Notes: generated by a model not told the origin, from the sequence alone. Positions 37,465-46,580 are shown, numbered from the stretch's first letter. The stretch: 64,000 nucleotides of DNA from Lachnospiraceae bacterium (GCA_011959925.1 BLMD01000137.1:1-64000); one strand, 5' to 3'. A program made the numbers and translations.

Positions 37465-37563
37465 TTTTCCACAATTTCCACATTCCGTGATATATCCAAA
37501 TCTTACTCATAATTGTGGATAAATTTCATAAATTATCCACACGATTTCCACATATTGTGGAAA
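37465..37563. promoter_or_regulatory. Cluster of DnaA-box-like sites
   Basis: Perfect TTATCCACA boxes occur as an inverted pair (37514-37522 as TGTGGATAA and 37533-37541). Related TTTCCACA sites lie at 37466-37473 and 37475-37482. TTTCCACA-TAT-TGTGGAAA (37545-37563) is a perfect palindrome of two more. About six sites fall in 100 bp of intergenic DNA upstream of the LRR gene. Confidence 0.55.
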
Positions 37564-37580
37564 AACATATCGGAATTCGT

Positions 37581-39191
37581 TTAAAAAGACCAATCTGCAT
37601 CTAAAATTCCGGAAATTCCTTCTTTTTTGAAAATTTCTTTATAGTATCCGATTTCTCCTTCAATCAGATCGTCGATGACCTGCATGCCCAAAACCTCCAC
37701 CGGGGCTTTATCATCCGTCATTCGATACGTTCCCGCCTGATAAGAAATCATCCCCCCGGCAGCCTTCTCCATCATAGCGGATAACTCCGGGTCGGCAAGA
37801 CTCTTTCTGCCCAAAGCAAACGTCTGCATCAAATCTTTAGCATTGGAAGCATATAACAGGCGGTTCGTCGAACCCGGTACATCCGCCGTATACACCTCTT
37901 CAAACACAGATGCGATCGTATCCGCAAGATACTGGTTGATATTGCCCTCTTTTGTTCCGCGCATATTCATATTCACTACCATCACGCCGTCTTCTGCCAA
38001 ATGATCCCTGACCAGTGTAAAAAATTCCACGGAAGACATCTGAAACGGAATCGTAATATCCTGATAGGCATCCACCATAATCACGTCATACGTTTCGTCG
38101 GATACGTTCAGGTAAGCGCGTCCGTCATACGTAACGACCTCTACTTCTTTGGGCATCTGAAAATACGTTTCCGCCAGTTTTGTGATTTTTTCATCGATTT
38201 CTACGCCCGTGACGACGGCATGATCAAAATACCGGATACACTGGGAAGCAAATGTCCCGGTTCCGTTTCCAAGAACAAGTACCCGCAGGTCTTTCTTTTC
38301 TACAGCCCCCGCCATCAACGGCGCCGCCAGGGCATAATCATAATACATGCCTGTAAGGCTGTCGTCTTTTTTGCGGATCGACTGCACGCCGAACAGCACG
38401 TTTGTCGATAAAACAACGTCAGTTTCATCTTCTTTTACCTGCAGGTAATTGTATACGGATTCCCCTTCATACGTCAGATCCGTTTCCCAAAACGCAAAGC
38501 TGTCCGAAGATCCGCAAACACAGCAGACGGCAAATAAAAGGGCTGACGCCGCGGCTTTTTTTCCTCCTGATTTGGCGCTGATAAAATAAACTGCCGACAA
38601 AAGCAGGAGAATACCGGAAAAAATCAAAAAAGTGATCGACGTCCCCACGGACGGAATCGTAATAAACGTAGGAAGAAAGGTTCCCAGGATGCTTCCGACC
38701 GTATTGAACGCATTTAACATGCCGACGGTTTTCCCGCTGTCTGTCAGGCTGTCCATCGTATATTTGACCAAAGAAGGCGTCACGGTTCCAAGCAAAAACA
38801 ACGGAAATACAAAGATTGCCATACAGGCGAAAAATCCTGACCAAATCAAAAAATGACTGTTGACCGCAACGATCAGTACGGCGGAAATGGCAAGTATCAC
38901 ATATTTGCCCGCAACCGGAATCAGCGCGATCCAGATGGCGGCGATCAGTATCCTGCCGTAGAGCTTATCGGGATCGGGATTTTTATCGGCATACCTTCCG
39001 CCGTAAATATTGCCAAGCGCCATGGCAATCATAATCGTACCGATAATAATCGTCCAAACGATCTGGGAAGAACTAAAATACGGCGCCAGCAGACGGCTTG
39101 CGCCAAGCTCGACCGCCATCACCGACATTCCGGCAAAAAACTCGGTCAGATACAGATACCATTTTTGAGATAAAATTTTCTTCTCTCCCAT
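37581..39191 (-). CDS. Membrane-fused spermidine synthase-like protein
   Basis: A 536-residue protein. Seven or more membrane helices fill residues 20-240 (LYLTEFFAGMSVMAVELGASR at the start). A cytoplasmic methyltransferase-fold domain follows: VLVLGNGTGTFASQCI is the SAM-binding loop, VTGVEIDEKITKLAE is the second strand, and IMVDAYQDITIPFQMSS stands at the aminopropyl-acceptor site. Such proteins are annotated as spermidine synthases, but their membrane half suggests a different or additional role. It is monocistronic as far as seen. Confidence 0.8.
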   Translation of the reverse strand: MGEKKILSQKWYLYLTEFFAGMSVMAVELGASRLLAPYFSSSQIVWTIIIGTIMIAMALGNIYGGRYADKNPDPDKLYGRILIAAIWIALIPVAGKYVILAISAVLIVAVNSHFLIWSGFFACMAIFVFPLFLLGTVTPSLVKYTMDSLTDSGKTVGMLNAFNTVGSILGTFLPTFITIPSVGTSITFLIFSGILLLLSAVYFISAKSGGKKAAASALLFAVCCVCGSSDSFAFWETDLTYEGESVYNYLQVKEDETDVVLSTNVLFGVQSIRKKDDSLTGMYYDYALAAPLMAGAVEKKDLRVLVLGNGTGTFASQCIRYFDHAVVTGVEIDEKITKLAETYFQMPKEVEVVTYDGRAYLNVSDETYDVIMVDAYQDITIPFQMSSVEFFTLVRDHLAEDGVMVVNMNMRGTKEGNINQYLADTIASVFEEVYTADVPGSTNRLLYASNAKDLMQTFALGRKSLADPELSAMMEKAAGGMISYQAGTYRMTDDKAPVEVLGMQVIDDLIEGEIGYYKEIFKKEGISGILDADWSF

Positions 39192-39303
39192 GTGTTCTCC
39201 TTTTCTATATTCCTGATTCTATGATGTGTTTGTATTCAAACATACGGTATCATCATACAATAAAATCCGGAAAATAGAAAGACGGGAATCCGATAAAATT
39301 TCC

Positions 39304-39332
39304 TTGCAAATCCCCTCTTTGTATGCTACTTT
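39304..39332 (+). promoter_or_regulatory. Promoter of the 77-residue membrane protein gene
   Basis: TTGCAA (39304-39309) and TACTTT (39327-39332) are 17 bp apart, about 60 bp upstream of the ATG. Confidence 0.4.
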
Positions 39333-39390
39333 AAACTCATATCTGCCGTATCACGGGAAAACCGGTACCGAATGACGAAAGGATTTCATT

Positions 39391-39624
39391 ATGAAAAAAA
39401 CAAAACAAATCGCTGCCGCCGCAGGCGTAATCCTGCTTGCAGGCTTGTATGTACTGACGCTTATCTTTGCACTGATCGACAGCCCATGGGCGTTGGAATG
39501 TTTCAAAGTATCGGTCGGCATGACCATACTGATCCCCGTCCTGTTATGGATTTATCTTACCATGTTTCGTTATATCAGACAGCGCAGAGAAGAAACCGCC
39601 GGCTCTTCCGGCGAGGATCTTTAA
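39391..39624 (+). CDS. Small two-helix membrane protein
   Basis: A 77-residue protein with two hydrophobic helices (about 8-28 and 40-60), a short loop and a charged C-terminus (IRQRREETAGSSGEDL). The ATG follows GAAAGGATTTCATT and a plausible promoter. It converges on the spoIIIA operon. I do not recognise a family; similar short proteins often sit beside spoIIIAH in Clostridia, but no function is inferred. Confidence 0.65.
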   Translation: MKKTKQIAAAAGVILLAGLYVLTLIFALIDSPWALECFKVSVGMTILIPVLLWIYLTMFRYIRQRREETAGSSGEDL

Positions 39625-39734
39625 AACAGGTAATTCTTCTTTGCCCAGATGCAGCCTAAGCCCCGCAATCCGCCGTAAAAGCGGTATTACGAGGCTTTCT
39701 GTATGTTCCGGATGCCGTAGAAAATCCGTTTCCT

Positions 39735-40529
39735 TTATTCAGAAGCCGTTTCCGGCGTCTCCGTTGCGTCTAATGTCTCTGTCGCTTCCGTCTGCGTATC
39801 TGCCTGCGTCTGCGTTCCGCTTTCGGTCTGCGATGTCGTATCGATCGGTGTGATAATGATATTTTCCGCGCTGATATTCGTCTTACGTTTTACAATGTCT
39901 TCAATCTGCGCCCGCTTTGCATCCGTTACGTCTCCCATATTCAGTACAACGTCTACTGCCTGGTCTGTGATGCTGACTACCACATCCGTAAATCCTTTCG
40001 CTTCTAAGAGCATCTCTGCCGCGGCTTCCCGCTCCGCCACATCCGTAAGCGCAATCATCTGGTCTACGGCGGACTGTTTCTGCTCGTCAGTCAGCGTCGT
40101 GCTGTTGACAATGCCAAGGAGCGTCTCTTTGTTCTTGGCGCGCACCTGCTCTCTCGAAAGCTTCATTTCCGCTGCAAAATCCACGTTTTGGATCGTCGAG
40201 CTGGTCAAAACCGCTTCGCCCGGATTTAAATCGCTGCCGGATTCTGCTCCTCCGCCGATCGTCTGCGTACTCTCTTCCAATGCAACATCGTCTTTTGCCT
40301 GTTCCGTAGATGCCGCAACGTCTACGCCGCCGTCGCCCGTGTCCGTAAAAATATCGCCTTCCAGGATCGGGTCGTTGGAAATCTCATAGGAATCCTCGGT
40401 TAAATCCGTCTTTGCAACTTCTGCGGAGCCGTCTAAATTACTTCTTGTATAGCTGACATATCCGGCAACCGCGATCATGAGTGCCAAAGCTGTAATAATA
40501 ATTTGATTTTTCTTTAATTTCTTTTTCAA
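39735..40529 (-). CDS. spoIIIAH: Stage III sporulation protein AH
   Basis: A 264-residue protein with one N-terminal membrane helix (about 9-26), an acidic linker, and the conserved ring-building domain (LSREQVRAKNKETLLGI, DQMIALTDVAEREAAAEMLL). A Thr/Glu-rich tail of about 30 residues follows. In Bacillus the mother-cell SpoIIIAH binds forespore SpoIIQ across the engulfment septum. Last gene of the operon; its start overlaps the spoIIIAG stop (ATGA). Confidence 0.92.
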   Translation of the reverse strand: MKKKLKKNQIIITALALMIAVAGYVSYTRSNLDGSAEVAKTDLTEDSYEISNDPILEGDIFTDTGDGGVDVAASTEQAKDDVALEESTQTIGGGAESGSDLNPGEAVLTSSTIQNVDFAAEMKLSREQVRAKNKETLLGIVNSTTLTDEQKQSAVDQMIALTDVAEREAAAEMLLEAKGFTDVVVSITDQAVDVVLNMGDVTDAKRAQIEDIVKRKTNISAENIIITPIDTTSQTESGTQTQADTQTEATETLDATETPETASE

Positions 40530-41122
40530 TATTCTTCCTCCTGAATACTCATCTTAACTACTTTAATTCTATTCACGTCTATTTGGAATAATGCCATCAC
40601 TGCTTCAGAAATATTCTGCTTTACCAAAGTATCTTCTCCGCCCTGGGCGACGATGAGCACGCCGGCGACCTTCGGCATCATTTCTTTGCCTACAAACGGC
40701 GTTTTCGTGCTGTTTTCTTCTGCGTATACGGAAGCCAGCGTTTTCTGCGTGCGTTCTTCCTGCCTTCCCGTACCGGACGTATCGGTTTCCTGAACCTTTG
40801 ACGTATCGTTCGCCAGGTCTTTCTCCACGATGCTCTCTCCCGCATCTTCCAGCGTAATCATCACTTCCACTTCTCCCGCGCCTGCGATCTTAGAAAGCGC
40901 TTTTTTTAACCTCACCTCCATATCCTTTCTGTAATCTTCCTTCGCATCCGCCGTCTGCGCCGCATCCAGGGCGTTCTCCCGTACCGTATCCGCTTCATCC
41001 TTTTTCTCTTTTGTGGGAATTGCAAGGACCATCAGCAAAATGCCTGCCAGAATCAAAATACTCCACTGGCTCTTATCCCAGTGTTTCCATGCTTTTTTCT
41101 GCAAAAAATCGTTCAGTTTCAC
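40526..41122 (-). CDS. spoIIIAG: Stage III sporulation protein AG
   Basis: A 198-residue protein with one helix (about 22-38) and the conserved extracytoplasmic domain (KALSKIAGAGEVEVMITLED, then MMPKVAGVLIVAQGG). SpoIIIAG forms the large ring of the A-Q feeding-tube channel. It lies 9 bp after spoIIIAF. Confidence 0.93.
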   Translation of the reverse strand: MKLNDFLQKKAWKHWDKSQWSILILAGILLMVLAIPTKEKKDEADTVRENALDAAQTADAKEDYRKDMEVRLKKALSKIAGAGEVEVMITLEDAGESIVEKDLANDTSKVQETDTSGTGRQEERTQKTLASVYAEENSTKTPFVGKEMMPKVAGVLIVAQGGEDTLVKQNISEAVMALFQIDVNRIKVVKMSIQEEEY

Positions 41123-41131
41123 AAATGCCTC

Positions 41132-41668
41132 CTAATCCGTTATGGATATCCGTTCCGCGGGAATCTTGTAATATGCGGCAAGCTTTTCCCGCAATGCCGT
41201 AATTTCCGGCTTTTCCGGCTTACGCCCCACCGTCCCGACGATCACCTGCCGCGTATCCGATTTTGCCACTGCAAGCGCCATCGACTCGACTTCATACGCT
41301 TCATTTAACGTAACCGACGCCTCGATCACCGTATACCCAAAGCTTTCCGCCAAAAGCCCCGCATCCGCTTCGATCGCCCTCTCATAATAACCGATATAAT
41401 AGTCTTCCTCCAGAAAATCCATTTTTTCCTGGTCCATGCGGATCCCGTTTAATCCCTGCCAAAAGCTGTCATACGAGATTTTTTCAAACAGATCTCCTGA
41501 TTTGCCAAATGCCTGCAGCAGCGGATCCATCAGCGTAATGACCAGTATGATTTCCACAAACAGCTGAATATACCTGCGGTATTCCTTTTTGGCGGCAACA
41601 GACGTCAGCACAGTCATCAGGAGAAATACCATACTGTAGTCTTTGACCCAATCTACAATTCCAGACAT
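41132..41668 (-). CDS. spoIIIAF: Stage III sporulation protein AF
   Basis: A 178-residue protein with two N-terminal helices (about 10-25 and 33-50) and a mixed alpha/beta ring-building-like domain toward the C-terminus (VIVGTVGRKPEKPEITALR). Its place between spoIIIAE and spoIIIAG fixes the call. Part of the secretion-like SpoIIIA complex. Confidence 0.9.
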   Translation of the reverse strand: MSGIVDWVKDYSMVFLLMTVLTSVAAKKEYRRYIQLFVEIILVITLMDPLLQAFGKSGDLFEKISYDSFWQGLNGIRMDQEKMDFLEEDYYIGYYERAIEADAGLLAESFGYTVIEASVTLNEAYEVESMALAVAKSDTRQVIVGTVGRKPEKPEITALREKLAAYYKIPAERISITD

Positions 41669-41669
41669 A

Positions 41670-42797
41670 TTACCCTCCTATTCCGAATCCGGTCGCGGCA
41701 GCCGTCAGCGCGATTGTCAAAAAGAACAGCATCAGACAGGTACTTAAAATTTTCAAATACAGCGCTCCTCCGACGGCGATCCCGTTCATGCCGCCGGAAA
41801 GCCGCTTATCGGCAATCGGCTCTAATACCGCCGACAGGCACTTATATAAAGCGGCAAGCAGCGCCATGTTCAAAAACGGAACCGCACAGAGGATAACCAG
41901 CACAATCAAAGCCGCCGCCCCGACGGAATTTTTGATCATAAGACCCGAACTGATAAAAATCTGTCCCATGCCGTTTGCCACATTGCCAAGCCCCGGAACC
42001 ATCTGAATCGTCTTTGCCACCGTATTCCCCGCCAGCCGGTCCATCGCCGGAGCCACCATCCCCTGAATGATATTGATGCCGAGGACAAACGTGACCGCCG
42101 CTTTTAACAGAAACCGAACCGCGTCGGCAATCATCTCCGCCAGCTTTCCAAACCGCTCTTCTTCCGTCAGATGATTTAAAAATTCCATCATCACATAAAT
42201 CTGTACAAGGGGCGCCAGCACATAACGGAGCGCCCATTCCACCAAGTAAACCGCGGTAAAGATCAGCGAGTAAGCCGCCGCCGAAGCGTTCACCTGCAGA
42301 GAAAACGAAATTGCGGTACAATACACGGGGACCAGCGCTTTCATAAATCCCGCCATGCGTTCTGCCGTAGACAATACGGTCTCGTTCATTTCGGAAAACG
42401 ACGCCAGCAGCAGCGCCATCATCAAACAGTAGCATAAAAAAAAGCAGATTTCCGATATATAGGAATTGGAAAAACTTTTTGCATAACTTTTTAAAACGGA
42501 AAAAGCCGCCGATACGGCAATCAGCCAGAACACAAGCGTTTTATGTTCTTCCATCCTGCCGGTAAAAAGCTTTCGGATATACTCTCCCACGGTTTCATAA
42601 GGAACTCCCTCTCCGTTCAGCAACGCCTCAATCAACTCTTCAAACGAAAGGGGCGCTTCTTTTGTATCTTCCAAAAATCCGCTGATTTCGGAAAAATCCA
42701 GTTCATCCATCCACGTATCCGTCTCCGCCGCGCCTGCATATACCGGACAGAAAACGGTCAGTAAAAAAATCAGGATACCGACCGGAAACCGTTTCAA
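41670..42797 (-). CDS. spoIIIAE: Stage III sporulation protein AE
   Basis: A 375-residue polytopic protein with a cleavable signal-like N-terminus (VGILIFLLTVFCPVYAGAA) and about seven helices. The conserved GMVAPAMDRLAGNTVAKT region and PGLGNVANGMGQIFISSG are present. The start overlaps the spoIIIAD stop by ATGA. Probable membrane platform of the feeding-tube apparatus. Confidence 0.94.
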   Translation of the reverse strand: MKRFPVGILIFLLTVFCPVYAGAAETDTWMDELDFSEISGFLEDTKEAPLSFEELIEALLNGEGVPYETVGEYIRKLFTGRMEEHKTLVFWLIAVSAAFSVLKSYAKSFSNSYISEICFFLCYCLMMALLLASFSEMNETVLSTAERMAGFMKALVPVYCTAISFSLQVNASAAAYSLIFTAVYLVEWALRYVLAPLVQIYVMMEFLNHLTEEERFGKLAEMIADAVRFLLKAAVTFVLGINIIQGMVAPAMDRLAGNTVAKTIQMVPGLGNVANGMGQIFISSGLMIKNSVGAAALIVLVILCAVPFLNMALLAALYKCLSAVLEPIADKRLSGGMNGIAVGGALYLKILSTCLMLFFLTIALTAAATGFGIGG

Positions 42798-43177
42798 AGA
42801 AGTTCTCCAATGGTCTCCATAAATCCCAGGATCACCGGCATTCCAAGCACCAAAATCGATAGTTTTGCAAACAGCTCGATCTGTCCGGCAACCGTCTGGT
42901 AGCCGCTGTCTTTGCAGATGTTGGCTGCAAATTCCGCTATGTAGGTAACACCGATCATTTTTAACACCATCCCCATATAAGCGCCGTCCAGGTGAATCAT
43001 ATCCTGCATTTTCCCGGCATACTCTACAATCTGTTCCAGCTTTGTCACGGCAAACAAAAATATGCAGATGCAGACGGCAATACTGATAAACTGGCTGTAC
43101 TCCGGCCGGTAACTTTTCAGAACGACTGCAAAAAAGACTGCCAGAATTCCCAAAATACTGATTTTTAAAATATCCAT
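42794..43177 (-). CDS. spoIIIAD: Stage III sporulation protein AD
   Basis: A 127-residue protein of four hydrophobic helices, including LGILAVFFAVVLKSYRPEYS and MVLKMIGVTYIAEFAANIC. Related to SpoIIIAC and encoded directly after it. Confidence 0.93.
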   Translation of the reverse strand: MDILKISILGILAVFFAVVLKSYRPEYSQFISIAVCICIFLFAVTKLEQIVEYAGKMQDMIHLDGAYMGMVLKMIGVTYIAEFAANICKDSGYQTVAGQIELFAKLSILVLGMPVILGFMETIGELL

Positions 43178-43186
43178 ATGCCCTCC

Positions 43187-43381
43187 CTACAAAGAAAACA
43201 GCTTCTGCATCGTTTCAAACAGTTCATATATATAGGGCACAATCCAAAACAGCACGATGATTAAACCTGCAAGGCTTGTCAAAAACGCGTGTTCTTCCCT
43301 TCCGCTGTGTTTTAACACCTGACTCAATACGGTGACTAAAATTCCGACCGCGGCAATCTTAAAAATTAAATTTACGCTCAT
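43187..43381 (-). CDS. spoIIIAC: Stage III sporulation protein AC
   Basis: A 64-residue protein with two helices. VNLIFKIAAVGILVTVLSQV and the central KHSGREEHAFLTSLAG are typical of SpoIIIAC. Nine base pairs separate it from spoIIIAD. Confidence 0.93.
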   Translation of the reverse strand: MSVNLIFKIAAVGILVTVLSQVLKHSGREEHAFLTSLAGLIIVLFWIVPYIYELFETMQKLFSL

Positions 43382-43401
43382 GGCTTCTCCCTCGATCCGT
43401 T

Positions 43402-43926
43402 CTACAGCAGCATGATTACCAGAAACAAACCGAACAGAATGCTGACTGTACCATATAATTTCTGCTTCTCCTTTTTTTCCTCCATTGCTCGTTTGATCGT
43501 ATCCTCAAGCTGCATAAAATAGATTTTGGCAACCTGCGTATGATCCGTCTCCAACAGAAGGCTTCTTGCCAGCGACAAAAGAATCTCCTGTTCTTCTTTT
43601 CCGAGCAAAATCTCTCGTTTTCTTTTGCAAAACGCCTGCTCCCAGAGCATTCCGGCGTCGGCCTCTTTGTTTTTCTCCATCTCATCCGCCACTTCCGTTA
43701 AGATTTCGGCAAACAGTTTTTCTTTTCCTTTCGCGGTTCTTTTTAACAGCTGCGCATAGGGCAGGCGCAGATATTCCCGTCCCGCATCCATCTGTACAAA
43801 AATTTCCCGGCATTCAATCAGCTGTGAAACATACCTGCCAAGACTGACCGAAAGATACCTGCCGAATCCCACGGCGCCTGTTAAAATGAGTACGATCCCT
43901 GCCGCTTTTAACATAGCCGTACGCAC
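43402..43926 (-). CDS. spoIIIAB: Stage III sporulation protein AB
   Basis: A 174-residue protein with a helix at each end (about 7-24 and 155-173) and a helical cytoplasmic middle (LPYAQLLKRTAKGKEKLF, ARSLLLETDHTQVAKIYF), a GspF-like fold. Its start overlaps the spoIIIAA stop by 19 bp. Confidence 0.9.
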   Translation of the reverse strand: MRTAMLKAAGIVLILTGAVGFGRYLSVSLGRYVSQLIECREIFVQMDAGREYLRLPYAQLLKRTAKGKEKLFAEILTEVADEMEKNKEADAGMLWEQAFCKRKREILLGKEEQEILLSLARSLLLETDHTQVAKIYFMQLEDTIKRAMEEKKEKQKLYGTVSILFGLFLVIMLL

Positions 43927-44810
43927 TCCCCGTTATAGACGATAAACTTCCGCCTGCCGTCCGGTTCCCGTTCGATCAGGATATATCGTTGGAATAATTC
44001 TTTTTGGTACATCTCCTTCACCTCTGCCATACGCAGAATCTGATCCATGTCCGCACCGTGTATTGTGCCGAGCAGCCTGCAGCCGCAAAGAAGAATTTCT
44101 TCCACTGCCCTGGCGTCTTTGCCGCCGCCCAGCTCATCTACCGCGATCACATCCGGCGACATGCTCCGAAGCGCCATGCGCATGCCTTCCTGCTTGGGAC
44201 AACCGTCCAGCACATCGGTACGCTTCCCCACATCGTTTTGCGGAATACCGAGATGACACGCGGCAATTTCGGAACGTTCATCGATAATACAGACTTTTCT
44301 TCCCGGTCCGTACGCTCCGCCGTCCGATACCAGGCGCACGATGTCGCGCAGGCAGGTGGTCTTGCCGGCTCCGGGTTTTGAGATTAAAAGCGTATTTAAA
44401 AACTCTCCGTTTTCAAACAGCCACGGCATCAGCTCCCCGGCACAGCCTTTCTGCTCTCTGGCGATCCGGATATTTAAAAAACGGATATTGGTCATGCGGC
44501 TGACCGTTCCGCCGTGCAGGCGTACTTGTCCGGCAAATCCGATCCGGCTGCCTCCTTCAATCGTCAAAAATCCCTGCCGGATCTCTTCTTCATACGCATA
44601 AATGGAATACCGGCTGATAAAGGTGAGCATCTCTTCGATATCTTCCGCCGTAACCGGTTCGGGCAGCCAGACGCTTTTGTCCCGTCCCAAAATCTCCGGC
44701 GCCTGTCCGACCCGAATCCGTATTTCTTCCGCGTCCGGCTGTCTTTTGAAACCCTCTTTGACCATTCCCCGAAAGCGCGTCGGCATAATATGTAAGATTT
44801 CCTGTCTCAT
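43908..44810 (-). CDS. spoIIIAA: Stage III sporulation protein AA (ATPase)
   Basis: A 300-residue secretion-type ATPase. Walker A is ISKPGAGKTTCLRDIVRL, Walker B is DVIAVDELGGGKDARA, and the arginine- and glutamate-rich CIIDERSEIAACHLG region is present. Homologous to type II/IV secretion ATPases; it should power the SpoIIIA channel in the mother cell. AGGAG lies 10 nt upstream of the ATG. First gene of the eight-gene operon. Confidence 0.94.
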   Translation of the reverse strand: MRQEILHIMPTRFRGMVKEGFKRQPDAEEIRIRVGQAPEILGRDKSVWLPEPVTAEDIEEMLTFISRYSIYAYEEEIRQGFLTIEGGSRIGFAGQVRLHGGTVSRMTNIRFLNIRIAREQKGCAGELMPWLFENGEFLNTLLISKPGAGKTTCLRDIVRLVSDGGAYGPGRKVCIIDERSEIAACHLGIPQNDVGKRTDVLDGCPKQEGMRMALRSMSPDVIAVDELGGGKDARAVEEILLCGCRLLGTIHGADMDQILRMAEVKEMYQKELFQRYILIEREPDGRRKFIVYNGECVRLC

Positions 44811-44830
44811 GTATGATCAACTCCTAGTCC

Positions 44831-44858
44831 AATATATGACTTGTCTTAAAAATTATTC
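44831..44858 (-). promoter_or_regulatory. Possible sigma-E promoter of spoIIIA
   Basis: On the minus strand GAATAAT (44852-44858), a 13-bp gap and CATATATT (44831-44838) approximate the sigma-E pattern, 20 bp upstream of spoIIIAA. The -35 overlaps the stop of the upstream gene. Confidence 0.4.
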
Positions 44859-46580
44859 CAGAAAATATTCCCGCATCAGTTTTTTTAACAGGTTCATTTT
44901 TCCCGCAACGACCGACCGGTCCTTCGTGGATTTCACTTTTCCCGTCTTTTGGTCGATACACAGTGCATCGTAAGTCATTCCGTCCACCGGGCGTTTATGC
45001 AACGTCTCTGCAAATTCCGCCAGAAATGAAATAAACGCATCGTCCGGCAGGCCCAGATCCAGAAAAGAAGCAAACAGCCCAAACCACAAAAAACTGTCTT
45101 TCGAATCAAACAGCGCCGCCGTTTCTTCTGTGACGACGGCGTCCAGGCGGATCACCATTTCTTTCAATGCTTCAAAATCCGAAACAGACGCCTCCTCTTT
45201 TAAAAACCTGCACATATCTTCCTGATTCTTCTTCCAGGAATCCAGAAACTTAGCCGTCATCACCGACTCCACCACAACGCGCTGGATCGTTCCGTTTTTA
45301 AACTCCGAAGCTTTGTAACTGCCCGTGTTCTTAAAAAACGGCAGCACGGAAATGGATTTTACAAGCTCGGCGTACTGCGTGCCCAGCTTTGTCAGCCCCT
45401 TTTGCGGCGCCGTCATCGGTTTTCCGTCGTTGTAGCGTTCGATGTGGTAGCCGATATCCTCTTCCGAGCAGTTTAAATACTGGTCGTAATTAAAGCTATA
45501 ATCCAAGAAACGGTCCTGCAGCTCTTCCGGCAGTTCCGAAAACCGTTTTCCCCTGATATCAAATTCTTCCGCCGCAACGATCGGATAGCCGTTCTCATCC
45601 AACAGGTCTCTCCCGTCTTTATCTTTCTGAAGAACCGGATAACGGATCATCCATCTCCGGATATTCCGGGAAATCGGATAACTGTTTTTGGAAAACAGAT
45701 AGGCGTTCGTACACCGCTGCTTTCCGTCCAGATCCCAGATGACCGCCGCCCCATGAATGATCTGTTCCGCAAACACCAGCGGATGCAGCCGGTTTCCCTG
45801 TAAAATATCCGAGATCAGATTTCCTTTCATCGCAGGCGTCCATTGTTCCGATTCCCTTTGCAGGGGATGATCGAACCGGATTGTGCGCTTTTCTATCTTT
45901 TTGATCATCGAAGCAATCGTAATCTTGTCTGTTTTGCAGTTTTCCATCGTCTGTGTCTGTGTCATTTTATCTTCCTCCCTCTCTTCTTCGTTTTGCTCTT
46001 GTGCATATAACAGCCGGACATTGGCAAACGACGTCAATTCCCGGCACTGCTGTTTGTATTGCCGATCGCCAAGATTCAGCTGCTCTTTGATCTCGGGACC
46101 GCGCATACCGATCAGCTTCCTTTTGACAATCTCCTTTTGCAGGCGGGACAGCCCGTTCATATAAGCCGCCAGTCTGCCGTTCTGCCACGTTTCCTTCTGT
46201 TCCATCACTTCTTCCATATCAAACGCACACCGCACCCTCTCCTGCACCGCAACGCCGTCTTCTCCCGTCGGCGCATCGAAGGAAAGGTCATAGAGATAAT
46301 TGCCCCTTTCATCCGTCCGCATCCGCTTCTTCCGGTTCATATACGTCACCTGGTTTTTGAACCTGCGTTCGATACACGGAATCAGATATTGTAAAAACGA
46401 TACCTGCTTTTGGGGGTCAAACGTCATCTCGCATTCCCATACCGCCTGCGCGGCAGCGGAATAGAAATCATCGTAATCTTTTTGTGCCAGCCATCCGAAT
46501 TTCTTCCGGATCATAGGATCTACCAGCTTTTTCAGCTCTTTGTTGTAATCTCTGCAATAAAACTCTACATATGTTCCCAC
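44853..46580 (-). CDS. Sigma-70-like domain fused to a DUF262 (GmrS/ParB-like) domain
   Basis: About 575 residues from a GTG at 46580 (CAGGTGAACAGA upstream). Residues 1-205 resemble a divergent sigma factor: region 2-like DYDDFYSAAAQAVWECE and FDPQKQVSFLQYLIPCIERR, and region 4-like LSRLQKEIVKRKLIGMR. Residues 220-560 are DUF262: FDHPLQRESEQW, GNLISDILQGNRLHPLVF and the nucleotide-binding-like WDLDGKQRCTNAYLF. A strong internal start (GGAGG, ATG at 45965) could also yield the DUF262 part alone. No HNH nuclease motif is clear. Its promoter carries a LexA box and faces away from the RNA polymerase gene. Confidence 0.7.
   Translation of the reverse strand: MGTYVEFYCRDYNKELKKLVDPMIRKKFGWLAQKDYDDFYSAAAQAVWECEMTFDPQKQVSFLQYLIPCIERRFKNQVTYMNRKKRMRTDERGNYLYDLSFDAPTGEDGVAVQERVRCAFDMEEVMEQKETWQNGRLAAYMNGLSRLQKEIVKRKLIGMRGPEIKEQLNLGDRQYKQQCRELTSFANVRLLYAQEQNEEEREEDKMTQTQTMENCKTDKITIASMIKKIEKRTIRFDHPLQRESEQWTPAMKGNLISDILQGNRLHPLVFAEQIIHGAAVIWDLDGKQRCTNAYLFSKNSYPISRNIRRWMIRYPVLQKDKDGRDLLDENGYPIVAAEEFDIRGKRFSELPEELQDRFLDYSFNYDQYLNCSEEDIGYHIERYNDGKPMTAPQKGLTKLGTQYAELVKSISVLPFFKNTGSYKASEFKNGTIQRVVVESVMTAKFLDSWKKNQEDMCRFLKEEASVSDFEALKEMVIRLDAVVTEETAALFDSKDSFLWFGLFASFLDLGLPDDAFISFLAEFAETLHKRPVDGMTYDALCIDQKTGKVKSTKDRSVVAGKMNLLKKLMREYFLE

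Noticed and set aside
37465..37563. Chromosomal origin of replication
   Set aside because: DnaA-like boxes are present, but there is no dnaA, dnaN or AT-rich unwinding region, and neighbouring genes are not those of oriC.
44806..44838. Sigma-E promoter with -10 CATACATG at the spoIIIAA start
   Set aside because: That -10 would overlap the start codon and leave no leader, so the alternative 20 bp upstream is preferred, still with low confidence.
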